This document shows positions 1-12,240 of a stretch of DNA of 41,714 nt, piece after piece. The translations under genes were made by a program, and so were the position numbers. Within the stretch, counting starts at the first letter, position 1. Every line of letters begins with the position of its first letter. This stretch comes from Terfezia claveryi (Eukaryota > Ascomycota > Pezizomycetes > Pezizales > Pezizaceae), in the NCBI GenBank assembly GCA_015179025.1, contig WHUX01000336.1, positions 1 through 41,714 of the forward strand, given 5' to 3'. The notes under the pieces are model-generated. The model was not told where the DNA came from and made no database searches. It saw nothing but the letters and a program-made list of their open reading frames with translations.

Positions 1-1226
1 CCTGACCATGGATTTTGTGACGGGATTGCCAGAAGACTCGGGATTCAATGCCATTTTAATGGTGGTGGATCAGCTGATGAAGATGAGGCATGTCGTACCT
101 TGTCGGATACCTGTTCGGCCAAGGAGTTGGCCAACCTCTACCTCAATAACGTGTTCCAGTATCACGGGCTTTCCGAATCCATTGTGTCAGACCGTGGCCC
201 TCAGTTCACCTCAGACTTTTGGAAAGCATTCTGCGAGCTTCTAGGGATTAAAGTACGTTTATCAATGGCATATCACCCCCAAACGGACGGCCAATCGTAG
301 AGAATGAATACCATTATAGAGTAATACCTGCGGGCCTTCATTGATTACTAGCAGGACAACTGGGTTTCATTGTTGGTAACCTGCGAATTCGCTGCCAACA
401 ACCAGTTCTCAGAATCATTGAAAACATCCCCCTTCCTGGCCAACTATGGTTGGCACTCCCAGTTCGTGGATGCCCTAACGCCCCTACAGAAGGCCAGAAA
501 TGATACCCCAGCCCAGGAGTTCGCAGCTGGACTCACTGAGCTCCACTCCACCCTGAAAGCGGAGCTGGGATATATGCAAGCCAGGCAAGCTGAGTACGCC
601 AACGGATCACGACTGCCAGCCCCCAGATACCAGCCAGGAGACAAGGTATGGCTCTCTAGTCGGCACTTCCACACAGAATGACCTTCTCGTAAGCTGGATC
701 ATAAGTTCCTGAGCCATATGAGGTATTAGGGAATGTGGGCACTCACGCCTACTAGTTGAAGTTCCCTAAAGATATCAAACGCCACTCGGTCATTTACATC
801 TCGGAGATCGAACCAGCCGCCAACGATCCCCTCCCCGGGCAAAAGCACCCCCCACTCCCTCCCGTAGTGATTGCAGGTGAAGAGAAGTGGGAGGTTGAGG
901 AGGTATTGGACTCCAGAAAACGCTATGGGCGAGTTCAGTATAAGGTCAATTGGGTAGGGACGAGGAGACTACTTGGCAACCCACATAGGACTTGGAGAAT
1001 GCGCAGGATTTGGTTACCATATTCTACCAGCAATACTTCAGGAAGCCTCGCCTAGTCGACTGAGGTCGTGACTTTGCATCCTTGTTGTTTTTTCTGTTCT
1101 TATTGTTGTTCGGAGTTGGGGTTCTTGTCCTTGCTCTTGTTGTTGTTGTTGTTTTCTGTGTTGATTTTGCCGGTTATTATGCCCAGGCCTTCTAGTCGCT
1201 GGAGCTCTAGCCTAAGGGGGGGATAG
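1..1226 (+). pseudogene. Gypsy A chromovirus pol, 3' part (integrase core and chromodomain), degenerate
   Basis: Reads as the C-terminal half of a Ty3/Gypsy polyprotein whose integrase would insert the cDNA. The integrase core is visible from about 8 to 300: first Asp in MVVDQ, second Asp in SDRGPQFTSDF, then HPQTDGQS. A frameshift lies near 104. The codon for the catalytic Glu is TAG at 298-300, whereas the paralogue at 32.7 kb has GAG there. Other stops at 322-324 and 349-351 correspond to CAA and CAG in that paralogue. A chromodomain (WEVEEVLDSRKRYGR, then VQYKVNWVG) begins near 883 and probably targeted integration to marked chromatin. The 5' part lies outside the window. It is closely related to the element at 28-33 kb. 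Not functional. Confidence 0.93.
1215..1226 (+). other. Polypurine tract of Gypsy A
   Basis: A purine run (AAGGGGGGATAG) lies immediately before the LTR, where plus-strand DNA synthesis starts in LTR retrotransposons. The same arrangement, inverted, sits next to the LTR ending at 28045. Confidence 0.75.
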
Positions 1227-1686
1227 TGTAACAACCATGTGTTCAGTTGTCATCACTTGCGATCGCAGGTGATGGGTTATTGTATTATCGTTACCTTGCT
1301 TGGCTTCCGAGATAGGGAAGCTTATTTCCCCCATTGCCCTGACCGAGTTATGTATATATAGAGCCTATCCCTTGTACTGTCGTTGGATTCCCATCCAACG
1401 TCTTGTATACTGAATACAGGACCTTGCTTCTCTCCACGTCGGTGCATCTCCCTTGTGCACCCCTTGCCTCGACTTGTCTCTGCAGCGCCGCTGCCCACCT
1501 CGCGAACCTCCTGCCTCTCGTCTCCTGCCTCTCGTCTTCTGCCTCTCGTCTCCTTCCTCTCATCTCCTGCCTCTTGCCCCCATCCCAGCCTTCCCCTATC
1601 ACACACGTAGCGCTACTACGTGTGCGATCTCCTTACCCACTGCCTAGGCATACCCTTTGGTCGCCACGTCCCTCAAGCCTCGTTAT
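1227..1686 (+). repeat. 3' LTR of Gypsy A
   Basis: Starts TGTAACAACC and ends about GTTATA, 460 bp. It aligns with LTRs at 23086, 28085 and (inverted) 27514, sharing a TATATATA promoter block, a CTTGTATA..AATACAGG stretch and a hairpin-like ACACGTAG..CTACGTGTG. A pyrimidine-rich stretch at about 1500-1575 carries four drifting copies of a 15-bp GCCTCTCGTCTCCT-type unit. The LTR ends inside the integrase C-terminal region of Gypsy B, so A inserted into B. Confidence 0.88.
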
Positions 1687-4600
1687 AGTGAAGGGGCCTA
1701 TCCATTTAGAGGATAGTTTGGAGGAGTGGTACCTTACTGGTAGGTATTTTGTTGATAGTATTACCTTATCATTAACTTGGTAATCAAGAGAGGCTCTTCT
1801 GTGTTTGTTGGCTTGCTGAATTTGGTTCTTTTTTGCCTTAGTAAGGTTTTTAGCAACCTGGTAAAATCTGGTTGTAAGGTTTGAATAGGTGGGTATAGAG
1901 TGAGGCAAGATAGGTGCAGACAAATTAGCCTGATATCCTAGCTTGATAAAGAAAGGAGAATGTCCTCTTGTGGCACTAACTCTTGTATTCACCTCTGTTT
2001 GAACAGAAAGTGTAGCTTGTACCCAATTGATTCCCTATTCCAACTTCTTAGCTGCAAACATAGGAATAATTGTCCTATTCTTTCTTTCACTTATCCAATC
2101 AGTCTGGAGGTAATATGTGGAAGATGTTTTATGCATAATTCTATTATTCTAGATCTAGTCTTGAAATGTAGTAGACATAAACAAGGGGTCTTGGTCAGAA
2201 AAAATTTCATAAGGAAATCCCACATTAGGCTTAATAAATCTTTTAAAGATATCAATAACCCCTAATGTGTCAATATTATTTGCAACAGGTAGTAAAAATA
2301 TAAAATCAGAATGCCTGTCAGTCATGACTAATAACTTATAAAATAACAATATATGAGGCTTATTATCTTTAGAAGTTCTATAACCAAGAGTAAATTCAGT
2401 ACATGAAATCATAATAGGTTCTATACTAAGAAAATCCTAGCTATGCTACCTCATGGCCTAGTAGGTACATTCAGAGGAGTAAGAAATCAAGGGGGTTTCT
2501 GTGTGGATCCCTTGGTGATTTGGCAGGTTTCCCAACTCCTTACAAATTGTTCAACCTGTTTATAAAAATTAAGAAAGATGTACTTATTAGTAAGCTCATA
2601 TGCTGTTTTTGCAAAGCCTCTATGTCCAGTAGTGACATGTGCTTGTTAGATAAGGCCTTTAGAGGCAGGGTTACCTTTCACTTGTAGTCCTTTAGGGATG
2701 ACCATCCTCCAAGCAAAATTCTTTAGTAAGTACCTAAATCCATCCTGTACTTTTGCTATAGGTACCTGCTCCCCTTTCTTAACTCTTAAGTATAGTAGTC
2801 CAAACACTGTATCTTTTTCCATCTCTTCTCCATAATGCCATTCCAACTCATGATCTCTTATCTACGCAGCAATTACCAAATCTAGTTCCATGCTCTTTTT
2901 ATCATCATCCTGGACTCCTAGTGCCTTTTTAAGGTAGTCACTATTGTAGAAGAGTTTATTAAGGGCCTTCAGATTATTTTTCCTAGTATTATAGGAGCTG
3001 ACAAAGTTTTTGTTCAGGTTATGGTAACTAAGACAATACTTGCATCTTGGTATAACTTTTTCTCCTATGGTAGTGACATTTGGGAGTCCTAAGTATAGAT
3101 AAGACCAGTGGCCATCTTGGTTGCATATGCTGCATTTCCTAATGGTTTCTGTTGGTAGTAGATAGAGTTTGTTGTTAAGGGGGTATTTGTTGCTGAGATG
3201 AGTGGTTTCCATGTAGTTGGTACATCTGGGAGAAGGAAATTTAATGCCTATTGTACATTCCTTTTTAAAATATCCAAATACCCAAAATTTGTTACAAAGA
3301 TTTATACTAGGATCTTTGTTGTTGCATTGGAAATACGTGTGGCTATTTTTACCACATTGGGAACAAAACTCTTTGGACTGAGTTTTGTTGGAGGAAGATG
3401 GGAGGATTGGATCCTTAAGAGAGGTGTCAGGAAGAGTGCTAACAGAAGATGCAGGTGATGCTCTTAGAGGAGAAGGAGGCTAGAAGTGCACCTTCTTATT
3501 GTCTGCCTCATCCTTGCACTTAGGTAAGCCTGCCCTTCTCTTCAATGTACCTTCAAGAGTAGGGTTCTACTCCTGAAGGTTTCCCACAACTATAGAACCC
3601 CTGTCAGCCCTTCTTACGGACTGTTCCATCTGTTCTATAGTCATGGGTTCCCTGGCTCTTTCCCATTCCTCAGGTTTATCTGAGTCAGAGGATTGATCCA
3701 CTAGGGTCCATTCTTGTAGGTCCTCTGCCTCAGGGGTAGCAAGAGTAAAGGGAGAGGATGTACTAGGTCTTTTGTTAATTACTACTTCAAACTTGGGTTT
3801 TCTTGTAACTGACCTTCCTCTTTCCTCACTCTCTTGTTGTTGCTATTAGGCCTGGGCCCTGGTAGTGGTGGCAGCAGTTTGGACTGCTGCTGGCTCCTGC
3901 TGGAGCTGTTTGAGCCTGAAATTTCTTTGTGGGGTGTTAGATTCATCGGGTTCAGGGTTATCCTAAACTGTGGCTTTGTACCTTTCAGCCTCAAAGACTA
4001 TATTTAGGCCTTCTCTGTCATATCAGACAGGCCTAGTACCATCAACCTTCTGCACCTGTCTTGGTGGGAGGTTGGTTGTGGTGATTTGAAAAGGAGGGAG
4101 TCTCATTCTCCTTTGGATGGTGTTGGGAGATTGTCTCCTAAGGATTGGTGGAGACACTGGTCTTCCAGTGGCTCCTATGATCCTGAGCTGTAGTGAAGGC
4201 ATAGTTGGTGTTGGAGAATATAGTAGGGGAGGAGCTTTCCTAAAAGTTTGTATAGGAATAGAGAGGTGGTTGCTTACTACTAGATGTTGTAGTAAAGAAG
4301 CTGTATGGTGAGAAGACTATTCAGTAGAGGGGGATTTAAAGGGACTATATACTCCTCTGGACAGTATATCTGCTATGTGGTTGTCCTTGCCTTGAATGCA
4401 TTCCAGGCTTAGGTCAAACTGACTCATTGTCTCTTGCTACCTTCTCTTCATCTGACTTTTAGTGATACTATCTATAAATGTGACTAAGAGTTTGTAATCT
4501 GTTAGGATGATTACCTTGTGATCCTGTAGTTCAGGCTTAACATACCTCAGTGAGTCAACAATTGCTAATAATTCCTTATCAGTTGTTGTGTAATTCATTT

Positions 4601-5218
4601 GTCTATCATTTAATTTCCTAGAGTGAAATTCGGCTGGCCTGATAACACCATTCTCTATTTGGCCAATCTATCCTGAGATTCCTGTATTACTAGCATCTGT
4701 AATCAAATAGATTGCAAGACCTAAGTCATGATTAATTGGCTTAAGCACCTTATTGCTCATTATTAGCTCTTTAACTCTCACAAATGATTCATTATACAAG
4801 GGAGTCCATATGTGCTTTTTTATTGACCCTTACAATTCTGATAGTAGTTTGGCTATAGCTTCCAATTCTAGACAAAATCTTCTCAAGTAATTAACTATTC
4901 CTAGAAACTTTTGTAATTTCTTTTTTGAGTTAGGGATAGGGTAATTTACTATAGAGTTGATTTTTTCTGGATCCATTTCTAACTATTGCTTGGTGACAAT
5001 GAATCCCAGTACTTTCAGTCTTGGAGTAAGGATCTGGCATTTCTTTTTGTTGAAGAAAAACTTTTCCCTGGCCAATATCCTACAGATCCTTCTCAATACT
5101 TCCTTATGTTCTTCCAGGGTATCTGTTCCAATCAGAATATCATCTAAATAAACCATGACTGTTTTTCCAATATAATCCCTCAGTAACCAATTCATAGCCC
5201 TCATCATAGTTACAGGTG
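1687..5218 (-). pseudogene. Gypsy B pol: RT end, RNase H, zinc-knuckle insert, integrase
   Basis: On the minus strand one reading frame, broken mainly by single stops, runs from reverse transcriptase to integrase. RT: YIGKTVMVYLDDILIGTD at about 5130-5170, with the YLDD catalytic motif intact, then LGFIVTK. RNase H: TDASNTGISG and TDKELLAI, ending GKDNHIADILSR near 4330-4390. A roughly 450-residue Pro/Gln-rich segment with CCHC knuckles follows (separate entry). Then the H2C2 domain (HVTTGHRGF at about 2620, its first Cys replaced by Trp), an integrase core (VMTDRHSDF, IFSDQD, QTDWISER) and a C-terminal segment ending WIGPFTI at 1687. Stops are mostly TAG/TAA where Gln or Trp is expected. The 5' side is cut at 5218 inside RT. 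Confidence 0.9.
3003..3365 (-). other. Tandem zinc-knuckle (CCHC) array inside Gypsy B pol
   Basis: Five knuckle-like motifs follow one another in frame. The first (3365-3324, CSQCGKNSHTYFQC) is a perfect CX2CX4HX4C. The second (3296-3255) has Phe and Tyr at Cys-2 and His. The third (3224-3183, CTNYMETTHLSNKY) has Tyr at both downstream Cys positions, each one TGC-to-TAC step away. The fourth (3134-3093, CSICNQDGHWSYLY) has Tyr for the last Cys. The fifth (3044-3003, CKYCLSYHNLNKNF) is the most decayed. Such knuckles bind nucleic acid and normally sit in Gag; here they lie between RNase H and integrase. Confidence 0.8.
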
Positions 5219-5250
5219 CATCAGGAAGAAAAATATGGCGTCCTGACGCC
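5219..5250 (+). repeat. Left terminal inverted repeat
   Basis: CATCAGGAAGAAAAATATGG followed by CGTCCTGACGCC. The first 12 bases match the inverted right end (21951-21962). It also resembles the foldback terminus at 36877 (CATCAGCAAAAA, then ATAT, then GCGTC). Host Gypsy B RT coding stops here. Confidence 0.6.
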
Positions 5251-5930
5251 TTGCAGAGACGTCCTGATGCCCTTTCTTATTTCATTGCCTGTATTGCCTA
5301 CTAGGACGCCCTATAGGTACCCTCTAACCTCATGCCTCCCCAGACACCCTCTATATACCTCTTTGACCTAGTGCCTCCCAGGGCACCCTGCACGTCCTCC
5401 TCTTATTACCTTCCAGGGCATCCTATACATACCTTCCGACCTCTTGCTTCCCACGGCACCCTGCAGGTACCTCTTCAAACTAGTGCCTTCTAGGGCACCC
5501 TGTACATCCTCCTTTTGTTGCCTCCTAGGCACCCTAAATAGTACTTCCGACCTCTTGCCTCTTATGGCACCCTGCAGGTACCTCTTCGAACTGGTGCCTT
5601 CCAGGCATCATTACGTCCTCCTTTTGTTGCCTACCAGGGCACCCTGAATGGTACTTCAACCTCTTACCTCTCATGGCACCCTGCAGGTACCTCTTTGAAC
5701 TGGTGCTCTAGAGCACCCTGTACATCCTCCTTTTGTTGCCTCCCAGGTACCCTGAATGGTACTTCCGACCTCTTGCCTCTCATGGCACCCTATATGAAAC
5801 TTACCGACATCTTAGCTCCACCACAGCCTGTAGTACCTCGCCTCTCAAAGCACCCTCGTCATACTCCGACCTCTTACCTTCGAGAGGACCCTGTGTATAC
5901 CTCTTCGACTTTGTACGATCACCTTTTGTT
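5235..5930 (+). repeat. Subterminal tandem repeat, about 110-bp units, left end
   Basis: About six units of 109-112 bp. The clearest begin GGCACCCTGCAGGTACCTC at about 5455, 5566 and 5675, with a partial copy at 5784 and decayed units before (from about 5343) and after. Each unit repeats TGCCTCC..GGGCACCC at half-unit scale. Near the terminus the motif becomes GGCGTCCTGACGCC. Subterminal repeats of this kind are transposase-binding sites in CACTA elements; that role here is inferred. Confidence 0.8.
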
Positions 5931-6109
5931 CTGGCTTTTCCATACACTCTGGTATTTCCTACCTTCTTGCTTGGTTCCAGGCACACGCATCCTCTCGTGT
6001 CCATCTGTATACAATACTGCATGACTTCTACACCAGAAAAGCCCGCAATAGGACCTCTATACTTCTCACTTCTAGCTTGCCATTTAACTCAAGGTATCAA
6101 AAGTTGTTA
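5931..6109. other. Spacer between left repeat array and transposase
   Basis: Pyrimidine-rich sequence without a recognisable gene; it probably holds the transposase 3' end or untranslated region. Confidence 0.4.
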
Positions 6110-9100
6110 ATCTATTACAAGTACCATCTCATTTACTATATAGCTATTCCATATATGGAAATCAATCCGATTGTTCACTAGCTATGTATTTCCTTCCTTT
6201 AACCCAATACATATGCCATTCCTTCGATGTCCGTAATGGCAATATATTCATTCCTTTCCCATCCTCCCGCCCTTCATCCGAACATTTCTTCATCCCTACC
6301 TGGCTGCTTGACCCTCGTACTCTAAGTATTGATATAAGAGCCACTTATAGACTCTATTAATATTATCCCATATGCTGAAGAGCCCTTCCAGTTTCCCCAC
6401 AATTTTTCCATCCAGGTCACCCCTTGAATATTCTGACCGCCCTTTTATTGCACCATACCCAATCAGCCCTGGACTGACCTTGCTTGCAAATGCTTTTTGT
6501 GCAGTCCACAGACATTGTGTATCTACTTACCTCACCCTGGAATTCTGGTACCTTGACTGAGAGCTCCACATAATAGTACATCGGGAAATGTGCAACTCCT
6601 TCCAGATTCACTAGTTCTGGTATATTCAGCCTTAGGTATTGGAAAAACCGCTCTGGAAGTTGCCCAATACCTAGCCTTGCTGCAAGCGTCTACATAGGAG
6701 TACCTTCTGGACTATCGAAGCCTGTTTACCCCGTAAGATTGGACCCTGTGGTTTCCCTGCCCGTATCGTCGTCTCCTCAAGGTCCTCCACACGTCGTCTC
6801 CGAATAATATCAAGAATTGCCTACTGAACCTATACCCTTGGCTCCATTCCTCCATGTTCAATTCCCTCATTCGTAATGCATGTTCAACTGTGATGGTATC
6901 CAGTATTTGCTCGGCTGTATTTACACAGTTAGATCTTCGATAAGCATCTTTCAGAGGCTTATGAAGAGCTTCTGTAACCTCGGTGGAGTACTGGGGGAGA
7001 GTCCCAAATCTTTGATTTGGGTAGTATAGTAGGATAGCAGATGCCACTTTGGAAAATTGAAATTGGCCTTACACAGGACATCCTGAATAATCTGTTGTCT
7101 CTCCTGTCTTTCTTCCGTTGCTATTTTCGTTCTTTTTGTGGCGCTGAGCTCGAAATATTCATCTAGTTTCGCTTGACATGCCGAAAGCTGATCAGCTGCA
7201 AGCTCCCTTAAAGCTCCTTTGCATTCTCATGATCCTTTTTTGTCGCCCGAAACTCAGTGAAGACAGGTAGGTTATCATGGAATTTCCGAAGATATAGATC
7301 TATATACCCTATCGTCTGTAGTGTGTGACTCTGGTACTGCGCCAAAAGGCAGAAATCAGTATATATCGCACAAAACGGATGGCTCGCTTGCTATCTGCTT
7401 TGGCACATGCTGAGAGACTTGGGGTGTCTGTTATTGATCATGTAGCACTGCTGTGAAGTAAGCCAATATCACATGATTAATTACTCGCATTTCCGTACCA
7501 CTCCATATTGTAATCTGCCGATATCTTTCTATGGTGGTCGATACTTGGATATGGTAGGATCTGTTCCTAGATCCTGTCAAACACCTCTAAGCACTTATTT
7601 TTCTTGAGAAACTGCTCTATCTAGCCCATTAAATACTTAGTATCTCAAGAAGAATATTGTAAAGTATATCGCTACGGACCATATCTGGTGGTTGGATACC
7701 AAGACTTGGAGCTGAACCTACAGCGCATTCTCAAAGGGCTTTATTCCAGCATCATCTAACCTAGCCACATGTTAACTATGCCCTAACCATATCTATGATC
7801 ATTAGCTACATATCTTTCTAGATCCCCTGCCGATAGAGATTTCATAGGCCGCATGATTGTGCATGGGTTATGATTTCTTTTGGAGAATTCCAAGTTCTTG
7901 CAGACTTACGATACACACAGGCAACGATTGGTTTTAATACCATGGATGTTGACATTTTCCATATGGTCGGCAAGCCAGGCGGAGAGAACTGTATGCACTT
8001 CCTAACCTTGCCATCTCCGCAGAGAATGTCCATCCACCTTCCTATGAAAGTTGTTAATACAGACCCTCAAGGCTCCATCTAGGATGATATACTTACTTTG
8101 AATACTTTTGTGAGGGGGGCCAAGATACATGAAACAATCTGGTGTTGTACCTTTAGCGCATCACATTCCTGCTCTTTGTCGAGAAACCTGGAATCTTATT
8201 GTTCCACTTGGGGCCGACTGGGAAAAGGCCCATCAGGATCCACGCTTGTCTTGTTGGCTGATTCTAAATTTCTGAGTGAATGTTGCCAATAGTCATAAAC
8301 AACGGCCATAATTTCTTGTCCCAGAGAAATTCGTGAGGCAAGTTTGATCGGACGTTAAAAGTACTGGCACCAATGATATCCCAATTGGAGCGTCTTCTAG
8401 GTCTTTCAGCATCTGTACTGTATTTGCTGGATAGGTTCTATACTTGTGTCTTCCACCACCAATCACCGGTATTCATTTCGTATATACCCAGTTACCTTCT
8501 TTATCGAATTTGTGAATCGGCACGAAAACCAGGTGTTTGCTATAGGCACGTTGCTGAAGTAGATATCGCACAGTATCCTCAAGGTCCCTATAATAGAATG
8601 CAAAGCCCTTTTGGAGGTGAAAGTCGACTGTTCCTGTCTGCCAGCCGGGTTGATCAATCATCTCACGCATTTTATTTCTCCATGTATATCCTGAGTGAAA
8701 TGGACTCCATCATCCTCTGAAAGCCCTGGTGGTAGCAGATTTTGCTTGAAAAAACAATCAATATTTGTTAATGAGGTTTTGCTCTCATAGAAGAATCTCG
8801 AAGCTTGTATTCGTACGCATTCTGGAAAGGCGCTATTGGATTGAATTGAAGCCACTGCAGATCGTTCAAAGGTATTGTTCAATAATCTTTCCAACTTCAT
8901 ACTCTGCTGGCAGATTTGTGTAACAAGTATAGATTCTCCCGGATTCCTTAAACACTACAATGACATCTAATAACAGATTTCAAAAGTCAGAACCCTATTA
9001 TTCCGGACATAATTCATGGCCTCATACTGTCTCCGACTTCTACACTAAAGTCCGAACTTCAAATCCCCTAAAGACTCATTCAAGTATGTACTCAACAACC

Positions 9101-9420
9101 CCCAGTTTGCCGGAGTCGCTTAGCGGTATAGTCCGAACCTCTGTGATGTCGGGGAAACAGAGCATGTTCGTTTCAACCAGGCTGGCCTTCTCACGGATAC
9201 TGAGGTCTCGATCTGAGGTCTTGGATACTGAGGAATTTGTAAAGGGATGTCGCTGCTCTTGCTGGTCCTCGACTGGATTTGACTTGTGCCACTGAGGCCG
9301 ACTCTGAATGTTGCGCTCACAAATATCTCCATACTGTCAGCTTTTTGAAATTCAAAGTCACAAAACCTGCAAGGCATTCTACATGTCAGTTGCCTGGTCA
9401 CGGGACTGTTGTAGGGCACT
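6110..9420 (-). pseudogene. Plavaka-like transposase (CACTA/EnSpm superfamily), decayed
   Basis: Fragments on the minus strand, in the order of the Plavaka family. A Cys-containing N-terminal region (CRFCDFEF) lies near 9370. Then HFTQDIHGE, REMIDQPGWQTGTVDF and FYYRDLEDTVRYLL (8500-8700), followed by KMNTGDWWWKTQ at about 8440-8480. Next LVPVLLTSDQTCLTNFSG, which after a frameshift continues DKKLWPLFMTIGNIHSEI and AWILMGLFPVG (8210-8380). LCGDGKVRKC lies near 8010-8025. QYSTEVTEALHKPLKDAYRR (about 6950-7000) and a C-terminal LVNNRIDFHIWNS (about 6140-6180) complete the set. DDE transposases of this group cut and paste their own element. Many frameshifts and stops are present; some breaks may be unrecognised introns. 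It would be inactive as written. Confidence 0.82.
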
Positions 9421-10554
9421 TACTGTTCCGTAAGTACACATATCTAATAATTTTGGCCCATGGGGATTCATCTGTCCATGTTGGATGAGAATTTCCTCTA
9501 ATGGAGCTGTCGTGGCATAACTTTAGAAGGGTCTGGCACGAGACTAAAGCTCCCAATAGCATTGATTCAATCTCAGGTTAGGTTGTCTTTGCCCAGCTGT
9601 GGACTAGTCCACTCCTGCAAAGGCCCCGAAACGCACTACCGCAATCAGCCCCTAGCTGGTTGCTTAGCCCCAAACCCACCCTATCCACTAACCCAATGGG
9701 GTATCTTAGCATGGCTTTTGTTAGTTTAGTTGGCATACTTATGTAGTCTGGTTGGCACAAGCCTCTCGTAGAGAAGCTTATGTATGTAACCAAACTACTT
9801 AAACCTAGTCATGGTGCCAACCAGACTAACTAAACTAGGTACAACAGACTACTTAAACCAGACTAACACTTCCCACACTCCGAGCTAGTCCGTAGAGGGT
9901 CTGATCAGGCTTGTAGTACTAGTCTCGTGCCCAGACCCTCTGTTAGTAGTACTAGTCTCGTGCCCAGACCCGGTGTGTATGAACAAAGATATTACCCGAT
10001 AAAGATTTCTACACAAAGAATAACTCCTGCTTCAAATATTGTACTACTAGGGTCTGATCGAGACTAATATTAGTATCGATACATTGTTCCCTAATACTAC
10101 ACTACTCATGAACACAACATTCTCTTTGTAGTTGTAACCACTACCCAACTAGACTAGGATACACACATCCCAATTGAATGGCCTATAGATCTTGTATGTC
10201 GCAACCGAATAATAGCAAACCAAAAAAATGTGATAGGGATAGTTTGTTACACTCCATCCTAAGCGTTGTTATTTCCTTACCAAAGGTATCATATGACTAT
10301 AGAAAGCCTCCTAGTCCTCCCCATCTCCAAAGAACTCACAGCGTCAAGTTGGTACCCTATAACAGAACATTGAAGGCTCTCATCAAAGGTAAGACCATAT
10401 ACCAGATTGCTCAGAGAGGACTTCGGAAGGGCTAATTCATATGATACATAGGAACAACTACATAAGCAGTGATCATACTGGTTTAGGTATGGGACACTCG
10501 GAGTACTGTACTGGCATGTATAAGATATTAACCAGGATTCTTAGGAAATACAAC
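9421..10554. other. Divergent intergenic region with inverted and direct repeats
   Basis: Lies between the minus-strand transposase and the plus-strand unknown gene, so it may hold both promoters. It contains a 15-bp inverted repeat (9744-9758 and 9814-9828, TAGTCTGGTTGGCAC), a 10-bp inverted repeat (9894-9903 and 9932-9941) and a 26-bp direct repeat (9913-9938 and 9946-9971). A short open frame at 10178-10435 has no recognisable homology and may be an upstream exon or chance. Confidence 0.55.
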
Positions 10555-12188
10555 ATGCCGCTAAAGAAACGGAGGTTCGATAATGCGGGTACCGCTAGTG
10601 ACGGGGGTGGAGCGGATTCTGGTGATGATGACCACGGCACTCGACAATTTGCGGATAAACTGGGTTTCAATGACCCAGGTATACCCAAGACCCTCTACCA
10701 GGTATGGCGCTCATGCATGCAGCGCGCGATGTCCGATTTTGGTATATTCGGGCCTGGTGAGTCCGGACGAATGAAATTCGCAGAGTTGTGCGAATGGGGC
10801 GCTGGCCATCCGGCAATGGCTCCTAAAGGCCAAATGAATTACCACCAGCAGGAGTACCGGAGTGCACTAAACCAATTAATGCAGGATGTCGCCAAGAAGG
10901 CTTGAAAATCACGACAAGTGATGTGGGAGTCAATTGCAGATGCGCGAGCTGCATACGAGCAGGCTAATCCGGGGATTGTAATAGAACCTCTTGGCAGATT
11001 ACCGAATATGGGGCGAGCAACAGCCGAGCCACCCTACATGCCCAGCAACCAAGGATCTCAGAAGGCGAGAACAGAGTCCGGCGCAGAGCGACACAGGGCT
11101 GCTGCGCGAGCACGCCGACCTCTGGCTAGCCTGATACCAGCTACCCCTGTTCCTGCACCAGCCCCTCCCGCACCAGCCCCACAAATGCAGCGTTTAGCCC
11201 CCCCAGACCCAATCGGACTAGCCCCCCCAGTCCGTGCTACAAGACCCATGCAGGCCAGTACCGCACCGGCTTCACCACTTCCTCCTAGGGTCCTGCTTAC
11301 AGGAGCACCACCAGGGGTTGCTGGTGGGCCCTTGGCACCATCCAAGTGCAATCAACCACATCTAGCAGGCTGGGCACCATCTGTGGGAGGGCCTCCAAAT
11401 ACAGTGCGGTACACATTATATCGCCGGAAACGCATGGTCCAGACCCCTTATATGGGGGCTGGATATTCAGTTCCGCAACTATCTCTTCTACGGTGGTTTT
11501 GGGTTTACACACTATGGCGGGCATACTGGCAGCCGCTACCCCATTCATTCCGGTAGGACGGGTTATCCGACATATCTATGCTATGGACGTCGCTGGACGA
11601 TTTGTCCATATTACCATGGATTATTTAGTTGGGAGCTTGATAATGGCACATCCAGGGCCCAACCTCATAGATTTCCAGATTGAACTGGACCCCATGAGCC
11701 AGGTAAATACCCCAAGCATACCTCTCACTTCTCCCGGTCCTCCGGTTGTACCCATGACAGCCCCCACAAGTGCACCGGCCTCCCAATACACTACTAAGCA
11801 TATCATGCCAATATCTACTAAGAGGGCGAAAATGCTTGCGGCTGGTAAAGGTACACTAACACTAAAAGGGAAAAGTACGAAGAGTGCGCTGTGGATTAAG
11901 GACACACCAATTGGTAGGGCTATAGGGGTAACTAAGCAGACCAAGGGTCTGAAGGGTACCAAGGGGAAAACGACCAAGGAGGCACCGATTTCAAGGGGAA
12001 AACTATTACCAAGGGCATAACTGCTGCCAAGGGGAAAACGACTGCCAAAGTTAAGCAAGGTTCCAAGGGTACCCCAGCTGCCAAGGTTACCTCAGCCGTC
12101 AAAGGTCCACCTCCACCTCCGAAGGTTGTAATACCAAAATCCAGACGACGACCACGTACAGATACTCCGAGTGATGATGAGGCACCTG

Positions 12189-12240
12189 GTGAGTTGATTG
12201 CAAACTGAATTGAGGCCAATGTGCTAACAGGTATCGTTAG
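12189..12240 (+). other. Intron in the unknown gene
   Basis: GTGAGT donor, GCTAAC branch point 13-18 nt before a TTAG acceptor, 52 nt. Splicing keeps the frame from DDEAP to GSEEAPDAG. Confidence 0.7.

Noticed and set aside
1322..1783. Several open frames in the LTR pyrimidine-rich region
   Set aside because: They arise from a short CTCTCGTCTCCTGC-type repeat; the region is LTR.
5444..6110. Plus-strand open frames with LLPLMAPCRYLFELV repeats
   Set aside because: They follow the 110-bp tandem repeat and show no family similarity; better explained as a repeat array.
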